Positions 1 to 10,612 of a stretch of 25,727 nt of DNA are shown here, one piece after another (the stretch's first letter is position 1; the number at the start of each line of letters is the position of its first letter). This stretch comes from Coptodactyla brooksi (Eukaryota; Arthropoda; Insecta; Coleoptera; Scarabaeidae): the NCBI GenBank assembly GCA_033557675.1, contig JAWQRM010000246.1:1-25727 (forward strand), in the 5' to 3' direction. Both the position numbers and the translations under genes were made by a program. The notes under the pieces were generated by a model. The model was not told the origin of the DNA, searched no databases, and saw only the letters and a program-made list of their open reading frames with translations.

Positions 1-17
1 GCGTCAAGCTGAACTAT

Positions 18-43
18 ACACACACACACACACACACACACAC

Positions 44-81
<38 letters not shown>
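18..81. repeat. Compound (AC)n-(AT)n microsatellite
   Basis: Uninterrupted AC dinucleotides run from 18 to 44, followed after one G by pure AT dinucleotides from 46 to 81. Nothing links it to a neighbouring transposon or gene. It is a simple length-variable dinucleotide tract. Confidence 0.97.
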
Positions 82-83
<2 letters not shown>

Positions 84-2670
84 CTAACTCTCTGTTTATA
101 TCTCGCAGTATAAAAACTTGGCTCTGGCTTGTTTCGCTAAGTGCTTTCTAAGATTAATCCGAAGTATTTGTATTACTCTATTTCTATTTCATTCATCTTT
201 GTCCTGTTCATGTTGACTTAGTGGTGTTCGATTCTAGTTTTTAATGTTTGTTTTGTTTACTCTCCCTTTAAAATTTTCCACATTTCATTAAATGCAGTTT
301 ACATTTTCTATCATTATACGTACATTGCCATAGTAATAATAAACTATCATCCAGCACTACACGCGGTTCAAGTTACTAAGGTACGTTGGGCATTTAAGTA
401 ATATTTCTATGTACGAAGTCATATCCCCAAATATATTATTTTGCAATTTCGCAAAACAAGTAGCATATTAATCTAGACTATTAACTAAAATGTGTTTGAC
501 AGTAAAATGTTACCAACCGATTACTTTTCAAACGTTAATATACCACTTGTGAGGTTACGCCCCCAATCCTCAATCAATTGGGAGTCTGTGTGCATAGAAA
601 TTTGTTTACCACAGTTTCATTTTTCCACTTATCAACACGACCAATATGCCGGTGAAATGTTTGAATTTGTAGCGTCTAGAACTGAAAATTGTCAATTCGA
701 GCTCTCTTGGGAAATATCTGTAAAACTTCCATCTTTGATAAAAGTACGCCACACAGATATGTATGTCGCCTTATGTGGGAAAATCCCTACCGCATTTTCA
801 CATCTTTCACGCAAATTCATTAACCACTCCTTTTCTGCTCGTAATACCTCCCATCAGATACCTATGCAGTGATGGTGTGTATATTACGCTATCGATCACC
901 ACAAATAGTTGACGTGGTATTAGAAAATGCGTTTCATCCAAACGTAAACATGGCCGATAAATTACGCAATGACTGGAAATAATCGAAATAGGGCGTGATA
1001 GGTTTTACATTCCTGTACCCAAACGGGAAACTAGCCGGTCCGAATTATTAAGCAATAGCATAATAGTTATGCTAGTTAAAGTAATTAACCAATCAATCGT
1101 TTTCTATTTAAACGAAATGATAGTAAAAATTCGAATTATTAAGAAAACCTCTGTTATAATTAAATGAAAGTAAAAAGGGCTTAGAATACTGCTTATTGTT
1201 AACTGACTTGTGCTAGGTTCGAACCAGCACCAACAAGTTTGAAGAGTCAAAGTACAACAAAAACCACATATGAAAACGCGAAAATCGATTACAGAGAAAA
1301 CACCAAAGCAATTATGTTTGATGCCTCATCGTTGAGTTCTGTCGGTAACATGTTCCCTAATTTAGGAGTAAGCGATAAATCGGAAAACAATCATACTGAT
1401 TTTTCCGATCATAATATCCAATTAAGAAATATCGGTATTTAAAAACAAAATCTTATTCAGAGACAGGTTGCTAACCTATTTCCTTGCTAACCTACGTGAT
1501 GTAAGTTTTTATTCTGTATTGACTTCTTGTTATTCAAATAGGCAGAGGTCCGCCGCACATTGTCAGGTTCATTTCATTTTATAAAACTTATTTTCCACGT
1601 AGAATGATTAGTGATGGTGAAGGGCTCTTGGCATTACTTGTCCATAATTTTCCGCATCCGGCGCTAAAGGGATATTTGTCCTGTCATCCATATATTTTTA
1701 AACTATGATTTTATAATATAGTAAATAAATACATATCCGAAACATATCATCATTATCAGATATAATAAACGTTACAGCTTCCTAATGACTGAATGCACTG
1801 TGGATTTTACTGTTGATGATTCAGTGGTTTCCAAGTAACCATAACTTTGTGGTACTAGTATTTTTGTGTTCGTATAGTAGTTTTACTAGTATTTTTTTAT
1901 TAAATTGTTGGCTTGGAATCTTAACCAAAAAAGGGAATAATTTACTGCTCGAAACAGGTTTTGCTACATACGTTTGCATCATATGTCAAAACACATTACA
2001 ACAACAATTAGTAACACAAGCCTGCAAAATTGGGATTGTGTCATGTTCTTTTTAACTTTTCGTAATTGATTCCTTCGTATTATTTAGCACTGAATCCGAA
2101 AATGACTTCCATTTTCTCCCATTACGTCCGAATTTTTCACAAATTGGTAAAAAGCCAAAAATTTACGAAAATATGAGACTTTGAAATAGATGTTCTTATA
2201 CAGGGCTATCAGATATCTCCAAGTTCCACGTGACCGCAACTAATTAGGCAACCAAACTTGCAGTATGATAATGATTAAAATAAAACGCCCTAATTGCCAT
2301 AGTTGAGAGAGTCACCGGCATAACAAAATTCATTCACCGTTAAATAACAGTAAAAGAAATCCTAAATTAATCCTATACTATTAAACGAGCGAAAATTGTA
2401 TATGTGTTAGTTATGAAAGCTCTCTGCATTTGCTCTCAGTAATCTAATAACAAAAACAACTCACTTCACGAACGCTCATGTTTGAAATGTCAAGATCTGG
2501 TTACTTTTTAGTGACACACGCAAATATTCTAATACTACCAAAGAACCATAAACAAATTTGTAGAACAGGAATCTGCATTTGATCCTGTAAGACATTTCTG
2601 AAAGCCCGGTAATTTATTCCTTTTTCTGCTTATGCTAGCACAGTGTACGTAAAATACACAATTTAATTTA
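82..2670. other. AT-rich intergenic or intronic DNA, no supported gene
   Basis: The longest open stretch is a 126-codon plus-strand reading frame at 492-872, with shorter ones at 1239-1442 and 1813-2055. None resembles a known protein, none has a recognisable domain, and none is flanked by convincing splice sites. I therefore do not call genes here. If the receptor gene at 3691-4218 continues leftward, this stretch would be intronic on the minus strand. I looked for a TM3-like segment on that strand and did not find one. Confidence 0.6.
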
Positions 2671-2679
2671 ATGTGTGAA

Positions 2680-3375
2680 AAAAAATGTTTCTTTGGACTG
2701 GTCATTCTTTGTATGGCGCTTTTCCTTTTATGTTCTCTGCGGAGTTCATATCGGTGGAACGTCTAGTGATAGTCAGTCTTCCTCATAGTAGACCATTTTC
2801 TTTGATACTTCCTTTCCATTTCTTTAATCCTAGGCACCCAGATTTTGAGGAAAATAGCCCAAATCCGAATTTAGGAAGCGAACCTTTAAACTCATGGAAC
2901 AGGCGAAGTTTTTGTACTTCTGCAGCGTGTTCTTAACAATTGACTTAAGGTTCGGATCTTTGTTATTGCCCAAAGACTTGGTTACTACGTCTTTCAATGC
3001 TCCCAAGGCTTCTTTTATCGCGACTTCGATTTGCTTCTCAAAATTATCATCCTTGAGAAGTTTTCTAATGTCCGGACCAGCAAAGACACCCTTTTTAATT
3101 TGGTGGTTAATAAGTTAGGTTGGAAATTTATCACAGATGTAGATAAAACATTAACCTTCTTTAAGTAAGACTTTGACAAATTGCTTCATCGACCCTAACT
3201 TGATATGCAGAGGTGGAGCGAGAACTTTATTCGTCTCTACGAGAGACTTTCGGGGCACAGTTTTGGTTCCAGGTACTAATGAATTCCTCTTCAACCAGTA
3301 TTTCTTTGTCCAGTGATTGTGTCTGTCTCTACTATCCCATTCACATAAAATATACGGAAACTTTGTGTACCCCCT
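2680..3375 (-). pseudogene. Decayed copy of a widespread uncharacterised insect repeat protein
   Basis: Read on the minus strand, several blocks appear in order: GYTKFPYILCEWDSRDR, HWTKKYWLKRNSLVPGTK, APPLHIKLGSMKQFVK, GVFAGPDIRKLLKDDNFE, then LGNNKDPNLKSIVKNTLQKY, MSLKVRFLNSDLGYFPQNLG and a tail containing KEMERKYQRKW and HKRKSA. I recognise these blocks as a multicopy uncharacterised protein common in insect and some cnidarian genomes, often lying in repeats. Its biochemical role is unknown to me. The copy is broken by stops (for example after VLLKEG and after LGA) and by at least two frame changes, so it is not functional. It lies downstream of the receptor exon on the same strand, in what would be its intron. 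Plus-strand reading frames over it (2685-3118) are shadows. The family identification is from memory; the breaks are seen directly. Confidence 0.8.
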
Positions 3376-3684
3376 TTACTGCGGTGTTCTGGAATCGAGT
3401 CCTTAATAACTGTGAGACTTAGCTGTAGTCTGTACCACAGCATCCATTAAATGCAAGTAATACATCGATCAAGGGCAAGTTTTCTTTATAAACAAATAGT
3501 GATTTGTTATACGTACAGAATAAATGTATTAATGCCCCTATTAAGTGCTTTGCTGATCAATAAATTATTCAGACGCTAAGACATTGGTATGGTGCACAAT
3601 CTCACATACATAACTTTAACCTGCTTTATTATTCTAATTACAAAAACAAATCAACACCTTTAGATTCGTCAAATAAGTTATTTT

Positions 3685-3690
3685 ACTTAC
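3685..3690 (-). other. Splice donor of the receptor exon
   Basis: The minus strand reads CACGAG then GTAAGT, a consensus donor directly after codon 140. The protein read past it loses all family resemblance within a few residues, which fixes the exon end here. Confidence 0.9.
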
Positions 3691-4218
3691 CTCGTGCATG
3701 GTGAACCAGGAGTAACAAGTGCCAATGGGCCATAATGGTTTCGAATGGTTCCCTAAGGTATACATATAAATCAACCATGGAGCTGGGAAAAGTAGCGTGC
3801 ACATGTCGCAGATTGCCATTGCCATCAGAACGACATTCGTCGGAGATTTCATGTGCTTTTTACTCAGTACCACGACGATCAACGTGTTTGCGATGATTGT
3901 GACGATAAGCAGAAAAGGCATTATGTAGCCGTACATCGGAATGGCATAGTCGATCGGAAGTTCTGTCGTTACATTGATATATGGGTATTTATTATCGGTG
4001 ACATTAGAAGAATAAAAGACTGGAGTGAACGCAGGATTCGCGGTAGTCGTCAGATTGGGATCGTACTGTTCTATCGAGAACGTCGACAGTTGAAATATCG
4101 ACGTGTTCATGGTTCTACTACATTAGTATTTCATCGCTGTATTGTAAATGGACGAGATATTTATAGTTTAAGGTGCCTCTTCTTCGGCGAGAAGTTGTTG
4201 ATATTTATCGCAGTTTTC
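3691..4218 (-). CDS. SPR-family neuropeptide GPCR, first coding exon (partial gene)
   Basis: This is the first coding exon of a class A G-protein-coupled receptor resembling insect sex-peptide / myoinhibitory-peptide receptors, which act at the plasma membrane of neurons and other target cells. Coding runs from the ATG at 4110-4108 to 3691, 140 codons. An in-frame TAA at 4123-4125 supports this start. The extracellular N-terminus has NxS/T sequons at residues 2, 19, 36 and 46. TM1 (about 58-82) carries the conserved Asn (N75). The loop KKHMKSPTN precedes TM2 (about 92-115) with the conserved Asp (D102). C132 is the expected disulphide cysteine at the start of TM3. The block FPAPWLIYMYTLGNH is family-typical. 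The exon ends exactly after GAG (E140) at a GTAAGT donor, phase 0. An acceptor, pyrimidine tract plus CAG, ends at 4219, so this exon probably holds about 108 nt of 5' UTR with a non-coding exon further upstream. SPR proper and its SPR-related paralogue cannot be separated from this exon. The translation beyond 3691 is intron read-through. Confidence 0.88.
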
Positions 4219-4236
4219 CTGAAAAGAAAAAATGAA
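4219..4236 (-). other. Splice acceptor upstream of the receptor start codon
   Basis: The minus strand has a T-rich tract (TTCATTTTTTCTTTTCAG) ending in CAG at 4219-4221, about 108 nt upstream of the ATG. This suggests a spliced 5' UTR. The upstream non-coding exon was not located. Confidence 0.55.
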
Positions 4237-4660
4237 TAAATTTTAATAAAATATTCAGATGCAAACAGCTATTGGAACTAACATATTAGTTTAAATGTAA
4301 ATGATTCTACTTTATAAATAATTGTAAATAGTATAGTTTCTAGTTGTTATGATGTAATAAATTAGTATTATCATTTAATGGTAGGCGTCAGAAGCGTCCA
4401 ATTGTTTCAGTTTGGCAATTAGAATTATTTACAGTCAAGATAGATGGAAGAGATATTTTATAGCTTTCTTATTTAGTTTTTAACCCCGAATATCTAATTT
4501 ATTATATCTATTTCATGAGATATTAACGCATAGATCATTTTGTTCATACGAGGATTTTTTTCATATTTTGTTTTTATACCGACAGGTTTTTCATACTTTG
4601 TTTTTAAACAATATTTTTTTACTAAAGTAGTGTCTTGTAAGGAAATATACGCTGATTGTG
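4237..4660. other. AT-rich DNA upstream of the receptor exon
   Basis: If the acceptor at 4219 is real, this is the 3' part of a 5' UTR intron of the receptor gene. I see no open reading frame, no promoter motif I can defend and no repeat apart from short T-rich runs near 4550-4620. Confidence 0.5.
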
Positions 4661-4722
4661 CAAAAAATTAGAGACACCTCTAATACATTTTCGAATGAGA
4701 AAGAGGTGTCTCTAATCTTTTG
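4661..4722. repeat. 62-bp near-perfect hairpin, possible MITE remnant
   Basis: The 21-nt arm at 4661-4681 (CAAAAAATTAGAGACACCTCT) and the arm at 4702-4722 are inverted repeats with a single mismatch around a 20-nt loop. The sequence looks like two transposon terminal repeats brought together after loss of the interior, as in very short Tc1-type MITEs. No target duplication was established. Confidence 0.75.
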
Positions 4723-6228
4723 ACCACTCATTATGTAAGGATATATACAATAAAAAGTTTGAGATTCTATGGCCTAATAGTTATTAAGCTATATATACAG
4801 CAAAGCAATACGAAGGAATTTAAAATTTCAGTACCAGTAGTACATATGACTGACTACATATACAGAACTATTAAACAATGTAAATAATAATAACTTGAAA
4901 ACCTTATGGACAAGACAATCAGCCTACTGGGCGTCTGACTGTAATAAAACACCTAAATTACAAGAGTTTTGCATCACGTAAAGAATTGATACGAAAGGAT
5001 GCAGAGCCGAATCATGTCTCGAATTACATTCACTTTCCAATAACAATAACGATTCACTCAAAAATCTTAAGAAAAAAGAGAACCATCCACTACATACTAT
5101 AAAGAAAAAATAGATATCCTAATTACCTTAAGTATGTCACTCAAAATACACTACGAGATTGATGAAATAGTGAAAAATAAAAAAAAAACATAAATACAAA
5201 AACAGCCGAAAAAAGGAAATTAAGGAAGCAGTGGATTCTACAAAGAATGGTAGAAAATAATCAAAACTTTAATATAACTCGTTAAGAGTTCAACCAATTC
5301 CTAGCAGAGATAAGAAACCAAGGTATTAAAAACTACATAGAAGCACTAACTGTGGCATCCACGAATTACGTATTCTAGAAGCAGCAAGAAAGCTAAGAAA
5401 GACACATAAATCAAACCCATCCATCGGAAAGATTTCGACTAGAAGAAAGCCAGAATGAAAAGATATTGAAGAATTCCTAGAATCCGCATTACTGATGGAC
5501 TTGTTCGTACACAAAATCAAAGTCCTCGATACGGAGAAAATAATTATGGAGGAAGTAAACATCAATAAAAATGTATAACTCAAATAAAACGAAAGCTAAC
5601 AATTAGCTTGGCAGAAAGATAGTATGGCGAAAACATGTATTTGATAATCTCAAATAACTAGTTGAAAGCTGTATTGGATTTTTGGGTAATATAGGGGTAA
5701 TATACCTACCTCAGAGTAATGGTTCGTTGCCGAGAACAGACAAAAGGAATTTTGGTCGAAGGTATTGTGATCACATACCTGTAATCGATCAGGGTTGTCC
5801 TAAGTTACACTGTTGATTTTCCAAGTCGAAATATTAGGGGCAATCAATAAATAACGAGACAGAAGCCATTAAACCAAAAGTATGGTATTTAGAAAAATGG
5901 TGACTGGCCTGAAATATAATTGCTGATGTGACGAAAAGGATTCGCGTACTTTTCACTCGCTAGGTGGCTGTGCATGTCATGCAAACAATGATAAAAGGAT
6001 GATAATCGAGCAGCTGATCGTCCAATCATTCCGCTTCTGATAGCGATGCATAATGGAGGCATCCAAAACCTACAATTGGCGGTGAATCGCTTGTAGAAAA
6101 GTATCTCAATAAATATTAAACACATAAAAAGTATAATTTTTTTATAAGAGCTAAAAATAAAACGCTATTTGACAGCGGAAGGTGTATGAGGTCGTCAAAT
6201 CCATCGACGAATGGAAAGGATTTATGGG
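4723..6228. other. A-rich region, possibly old retroelement, no supported gene
   Basis: Between about 4900 and 5580 the plus strand is strongly A-rich. It contains short coherent stretches such as HGIHELRILEAARK-like and KDIEEFLESALLMDLF, interrupted by stops and frame changes. Its texture resembles the degraded non-LTR elements near 23 kb, but I could not recognise a reverse transcriptase motif and do not assign it. A 78-codon minus-strand reading frame at 5889-6125 has no recognisable domain. Confidence 0.35.
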
Positions 6229-6255
6229 GAGGCCATATATGCTCTATATGGCCTC
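6229..6255. repeat. 11-bp perfect inverted repeat hairpin
   Basis: GAGGCCATATA (6229-6239) and TATATGGCCTC (6245-6255) form a perfect 11-bp stem with a 5-nt loop. No gene abuts it. Confidence 0.85.
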
Positions 6256-6917
6256 TGTGAGTGTTCTTAAACTACTTCCAGTAGCAAGAAAGTAGATAGT
6301 TACCTGTAGTTTCGTTTTTGCGAGAATTGTACTACTTAAATCAGTATCCTTGCGTTGAATTTGTGACTGCATTTTCGTTAATAGAAATCTAAAACAATTT
6401 TCAGTCATTCTCAAAGTGTTTTTACGATCTTCTCATTTCATCTAGAAGAGAATTAGTAGCTCTTATTTTTTCTTCCACTTCGTCTAAAATGTAAGATTAA
6501 CTTATTTACTTCGTTGCGTTGTCTGTTCATCTTGCAATACACTGCTGACTAATGTACTGCACATGACTGTACTGCGAACGATTTTTGGTCAGCTTAGTTA
6601 CTAAATTACTAAACGTTTAGTTACTAAATTACTCATCACTCGACAATTAATTACTAGCATTACTAGCACAGTCTAAACCACGCTTAATAAGCATCTTAAG
6701 GCCTGGGCAGCCATGTAAGTAGTACCTTATAATCTAGCTATCAGCAGTGATCATTTCCTAAACTAGTGATACGATGTGTGTTCAATTAAGCCTGAATAGT
6801 AAGAGGCTGCTTGCCTAATGTTATAGTTAAACGATGTTTTGAATCTATCTCACAAGTCAGAACAAATATTTCTGTTCCTCTCTGAATCAGCTGCAATAAT
6901 TCCAGAATCAGTAAAAT
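6256..6917. other. No gene seen
   Basis: AT-rich DNA with short imperfect direct repeats of TTACTAAATTACT near 6597-6635. No reading frame or transposon signature was recognised. Confidence 0.5.
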
Positions 6918-6962
6918 TCTGCTTGAAAATGCCGATCATTATCGGTTCGGCATTTTAGCAGA
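6918..6962. repeat. Bulged 16-bp hairpin
   Basis: TCTGCT (6918-6923) pairs with AGCAGA (6957-6962), and AAAATGCCGA (6926-6935) pairs with TCGGCATTTT (6947-6956). A 2-nt bulge at 6924-6925 interrupts one side. No associated gene was found. Confidence 0.8.
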
Positions 6963-7325
6963 GTCACGACTTCTTCAAAGAGTATTTCTTTTACAGATCA
7001 TGATGTGTGAAGATTACGCACTATAGGTCTTATTGGTTGCGTCTGTTTGTTATCGTACGTATGCCATTCAGTTTTTGCGTCGTCGAAAAATCTTCTCGGA
7101 GTTCTTTGTATTCATTTTCGTTGTTGAGGTTGATCTTAATCTGATCATTATTTAACATATTAATATTGAAATTTAGCTTGTGAAATTTGTAATCCTCGAG
7201 ATTGCTCATAATTATTGGTGGTGGTTTATTTATTATTACATGCTTAGATTTTGCACCTTTAGAGTTTTCTTTTGATTTTTCAGGCGATTTGCTTTAAGGC
7301 TAAATTATCCCAATGAAGTTTTCAT
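6963..7325. other. No gene seen
   Basis: T-rich DNA on the plus strand. No coherent reading frame, RNA or transposon signal was recognised before the mariner fragment begins. Confidence 0.5.
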
Positions 7326-7600
7326 GAAGAGCCAAGGCCGAAGGAAGCTTCTGGAGTTCGGTCGAATGTGATGACTGCTCATTATTTTATTTTAACGGCA
7401 TACTGTACCAAAAGTGCTTGTCAACATGGTTAATAATGAATACTACCTGAATGTTGTACGCCATTTGTGTGAAGCAATCCGAATAAAACGCTCCAATGTT
7501 CGCTCCATGGCGAAACAACTCATGACACAACGATTGCACCAGGAAAATACACCTACTCAAAATTCACTGCTTGTTCGTTAATTCTTCTTGCTGACGACAA
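7326..7600 (+). pseudogene. Mariner transposase fragment
   Basis: Plus-strand blocks in shifting frames match the catalytic half of mariner transposases: EEPRPKEASGVRSNVM, a frame-shifted FNGILYQK, then VNNEYYLNVVRHLCEAIRIKRSNV, and HQENTPTQNSLLVR where the family has HHDNAPAHTALLVR. The DNAPAH catalytic motif is changed to ENTPTQ, so the second catalytic Asp is gone. At least two frameshifts are present, and nothing before or after the fragment looks like mariner. It is an ancient truncated copy. The family identification rests on motif order; the decay is seen directly. Confidence 0.75.
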
Positions 7601-8697
7601 CATCGTTATGATGCTTGACATAACGATGTAATCTTGTAAACAATGTATACATTAAAAAAGACAAGGTTTCGGTATATTCATTAGCGTTTTTACATTATAT
7701 ACAGAAGATTTGAATATGCCCATAATAACTGCGGTATTGTGAGAAATCAGCTCTGTACAGTCAGTTATGAACAGTCTAGAATAAGAACGCCAAGGAATAA
7801 GAATCGTCAAAAATTACTAATCGGATAGGAAACCTTTACCTCGTTCTCATTACCGTAAAGATTTTTGTCCCAGGCTATTTTTCATCTGTTCAATACTCTG
7901 TTGGTATATTCTGTTTAGCTTGTTCTTGGGAAATTAAATCCGTTTGCTGATGATCTTTTTTCCACATTTCAAAATTCCATTTTTTTAGTTCAGACTACAA
8001 ATAAAATAGAAATATTGCTAATAAATGCAAAATTTATTTAAATAACTTTAAATAATTAAAATATTTAACAATAATATAAAGCAATAATATCTTTTCATAT
8101 TATTTTATCAGCAAATTACCAATTTATAGTATTGCAAGCATTCATATTTAATTAAAATTTATTGGTTTAGTTAATCTTCGATCGGCGTTCGCATTGAATT
8201 TATGAGATTGGCACGTGATTTCTGACCTTATAAATTTATCCAACCGTTTTCAACGTAGACGATAGGCGATTAGGATGTCGGTCCTCGAAGATACGTCAGA
8301 GATATGTTCGTGCCTCTGGCCCTAGTTTCTCTATATTGTTTGTGGGTCTTGTGACCGAGAATTCCATTACAGAAGTTCAATGTCATTCTCATCACGAAGC
8401 TAAGAGGGAACTATTCGGGAACAATTCTCACTGATACATTATTTCATCCAAAGTTTACACGGATCACGTCATGTCAAATCGTGGGGAGGAAATGTAGCCA
8501 ATCCAGCCAGGTCGTGCATAGGTCATCCACCTCCTATGCTTAAACCGATCCGTCCACAACTTCGGGTTAATATAATAATTCCGGATAATATAAAAGTTCT
8601 TTCGTATACGTGAACAATAGCCAGTGTCTAAAAATTTTCTGCGTATTAATTACGTATTATCATTAATTCTGCATATTATTAATTCTGCGTATTAATT
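7601..8697. other. No gene seen; GC richer patch at 8160-8560
   Basis: The left part is ordinary AT-rich DNA. From about 8160 to 8560 the sequence is noticeably less AT-rich and free of simple repeats, but no reading frame of useful length or known RNA was recognised. From 8641 to 8700 there are irregular tandem copies of an ATTAATTCTGCGTATTA-like unit. Confidence 0.45.
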
Positions 8698-8724
8698 ATT
8701 TTAGTTTATTGAATAAACTAAAAT
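8698..8724. repeat. 13-bp perfect palindrome
   Basis: ATTTTAGTTTATT (8698-8710) and AATAAACTAAAAT (8712-8724) are perfect inverted repeats around a single G. They follow directly on the ATTAATTCTG tandem repeats. Confidence 0.85.
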
Positions 8725-9569
8725 AGACCGGGTATCTTTAATATTATATGGAAGACGAGCTAATTGGAGTTGGAGGTCATTGATCTTTTTATATAAAGAA
8801 CAAGAACAAAATCACGAACTTAAAAGCTATGATGTCGAATAATAAATTTTTATATATTATTTCAGTAACGTATATCGATTTCTGCGTGTCAAATGCTGCT
8901 GGGCTGCACCGTTAGTTTTCGAAAACAAATATATTTCGTTGAAGCTACACAAACAAAAATACGCGTTGTGTAGTATGGAGTTTCCGGTCTAGAAATTACA
9001 AATAATATAAACATTGACGAGCACGGAACGTTAGGATCCGCTTGTACGTGTAGATAAAAGGCTGTGGATGCAGGCTCGTATTTGTTCTGTTAAAAACCGT
9101 CCTGTGATGTAGAAATATCCGCAAAAAAATTGCGTACTTTGTAATTGATGTAACTCCTACGGTTTTACAGTCCGCCTGTAGCAAATGTAACATCATATAA
9201 AAAAGTTACTACTGAAGTTGTTCATTCGATACATTAAGAATTGAAAATAATAAAAGAAATTAACAAATTATGTAGAAATTCACAATTTAAAATATTTGAA
9301 TATTACGTTAAAACAGCTTTATTAATTTAAATTAGAATGGTGCTATAGTGTCGCTTTTATATATTTGATTTGTAGATTATAACGAGGAAGCGTAATAAAT
9401 TTTACTCCGACCCCTAAATATTGCAACAAATCATTGGTTAACTGGGTGTGCTGCGTCGGTAGCATCCTTTCGACAGCATGCTACTGAAACTAAGAAATAG
9501 ACTATAGCTAATAGTCTACAGCTAATTGGAGAAAAACGGAGGTCTGTGGTCTCGCAGTTACTAAAGCTA
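8725..9569. other. No gene seen
   Basis: AT-rich DNA. A 66-codon minus-strand reading frame (8996-9196) has no recognisable domain and is not called. Confidence 0.45.
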
Positions 9570-9760
9570 ACAACACCTTGGCCACAACAAAATTGTTTAG
9601 AATCTCGCCATATGTTTCGGTTGATCTAATAAACCTTCTTCAGAGGAATGAGAACAGAATACTGTTCTCTGTGATTCTTCAGAAGAAGGTGTACTAGACA
9701 AACCGAAACATATGTCGAAATTCTAATGAATTCATGAATTGTTGTTGTACCTTAATGAAA
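9570..9760. repeat. 190-bp palindrome, putative Penelope-type inverted terminal repeats
   Basis: Two arms (about 9570-9657 and 9662-9760) are imperfect inverted repeats joined at AGAACAG-AATA-CTGTTCT (9651-9668). The best-paired part is about 50 nt long. Each arm, read outward, contains CTGAAGA (CAGAAGA in the right arm), then AGGTTT, a loop, AAACC, then GAAA followed by the palindrome CATATG. In the right arm this is followed by TC (plus strand, about 9680-9718). The order matches a hammerhead ribozyme core with a short stem III. No coding sequence lies between the arms. Confidence 0.75.
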
Positions 9761-9949
9761 TAAAAATATCTTCAATCGTGTCCTTTAATTGAGTGACAGA
9801 AAACTACGAATGTCAACAGAATAACAGCAGTAGCAAAGAAAGTAAATTTCCCAAATTTATGTACCACAACTCTCTTTTTAACCACCACCATCGGTGCTTC
9901 CGATATTTCGTACAGGAATTTTGGTGGCTGGATGCGACAAATGAAATGT

Positions 9950-10260
9950 CATGTCCATTCCTGTCGAGTATTTTGCGGCTTCGTGATTATGGAACTGGTA
10001 TTAGTCACAGTGGACGTCCATATCAACATATTGTTACACAACAAAATAAAATAATTCAGGCGTTTATTGAAGAACCATTGGTAGTAATATCGGCACAATT
10101 ACTACCAATTTTAAAACAAAAGCCATCATAGAAGGGGTTATCGTTTGCAACCAAGTAATGAGAAACAACGACTAGGATTTTGTTTAAGGTATGAACAAAA
10201 TCCTAATTTTATTCGTCGAAGTGTATGATCCCATAAATTTTATCTTTATAAGAAATGATA
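9950..10260 (+). pseudogene. Weak Tc1-like transposase remnant
   Basis: The plus strand gives ILRLRDYGTGISHSGRP, resembling the linker after a helix-turn-helix domain in Tc1-like transposases, where GRP motifs are typical. After a stop and frame changes come QPSNEKQRLGFCLRYEQN-like and FIRRSV. No DDE catalytic motif was found. The reading frame at 9793-10131 may include unrelated upstream sequence. The call is tentative and rests on only two short blocks. Confidence 0.35.
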
Positions 10261-10384
10261 TCAACAGCTTTTACAATGTTTATATCTGGTTGTTAAAAAA
10301 TACACTTGTAGTCAGAATGCGAGCTTTTCAACGAGGATTTTTTCCTACAACGTGCCAATAGTATGGTATTTTTAATAGCAATAA

Positions 10385-10522
10385 CAATTTTAATATAGTT
10401 ATTATTATTATAATTTTTGGGGCTCTTTGATCGTGGTCTATTACCTTTTCTTTTATTTCTTAACGTTTCGTCAGCTTCTGTGGCTGACATCTTCAGAAGT
10501 CTGTCTCCTTTTGTTGCAGTCG
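10385..10522 (-). repeat. Inverted repeat arm with hammerhead-like core, copy 1
   Basis: Read on the minus strand, this arm contains ACAGACTTCTGAAGATGTCA continuing into a CAGCCACAGAAGCTGAC hairpin, then GAAACGTTAAGAAATAAAAG and an A-rich tail. The core occupies 10466-10496. It is the mirror copy of 10613-10735, and a reading frame on this strand (10293-10490) is only a shadow. Confidence 0.8.
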
Positions 10523-10612
10523 GTTTGACTTTCTAGGTCGCTCAACTTCGTCCGAACTTCAAATGATGTTGACAGATCTATATATGTCAATATTTATATA
10601 TCTATATACCGT

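Noticed and set aside
492..872. 126-codon plus-strand reading frame
   Set aside because: No recognisable domain, family motif or splice context; composition is compatible with a chance open frame.
1211..1232. GGTTCGAACC within GTGCTAGGTTCGAACCAGCAC, resembling a tRNA T-arm or SINE B box
   Set aside because: It is a plain palindrome. No A box, acceptor stem or remaining tRNA arms could be found at proper distance on either strand.
2685..3118. Two plus-strand reading frames of 83 and 74 codons
   Set aside because: Shadows of the minus-strand pseudogene with recognisable protein blocks.
3853..4239. 128-codon plus-strand reading frame overlapping the receptor exon
   Set aside because: Antisense shadow of the receptor coding exon, which has motifs, start context and splice signals on the minus strand.
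5889..6125. 78-codon minus-strand frame
   Set aside because: No family resemblance in any frame; no splice or promoter signals that could be defended.
8641..8724. Possible telomeric or satellite array
   Set aside because: Units are irregular, few and AT-rich; no TTAGG-type telomere repeat is present.
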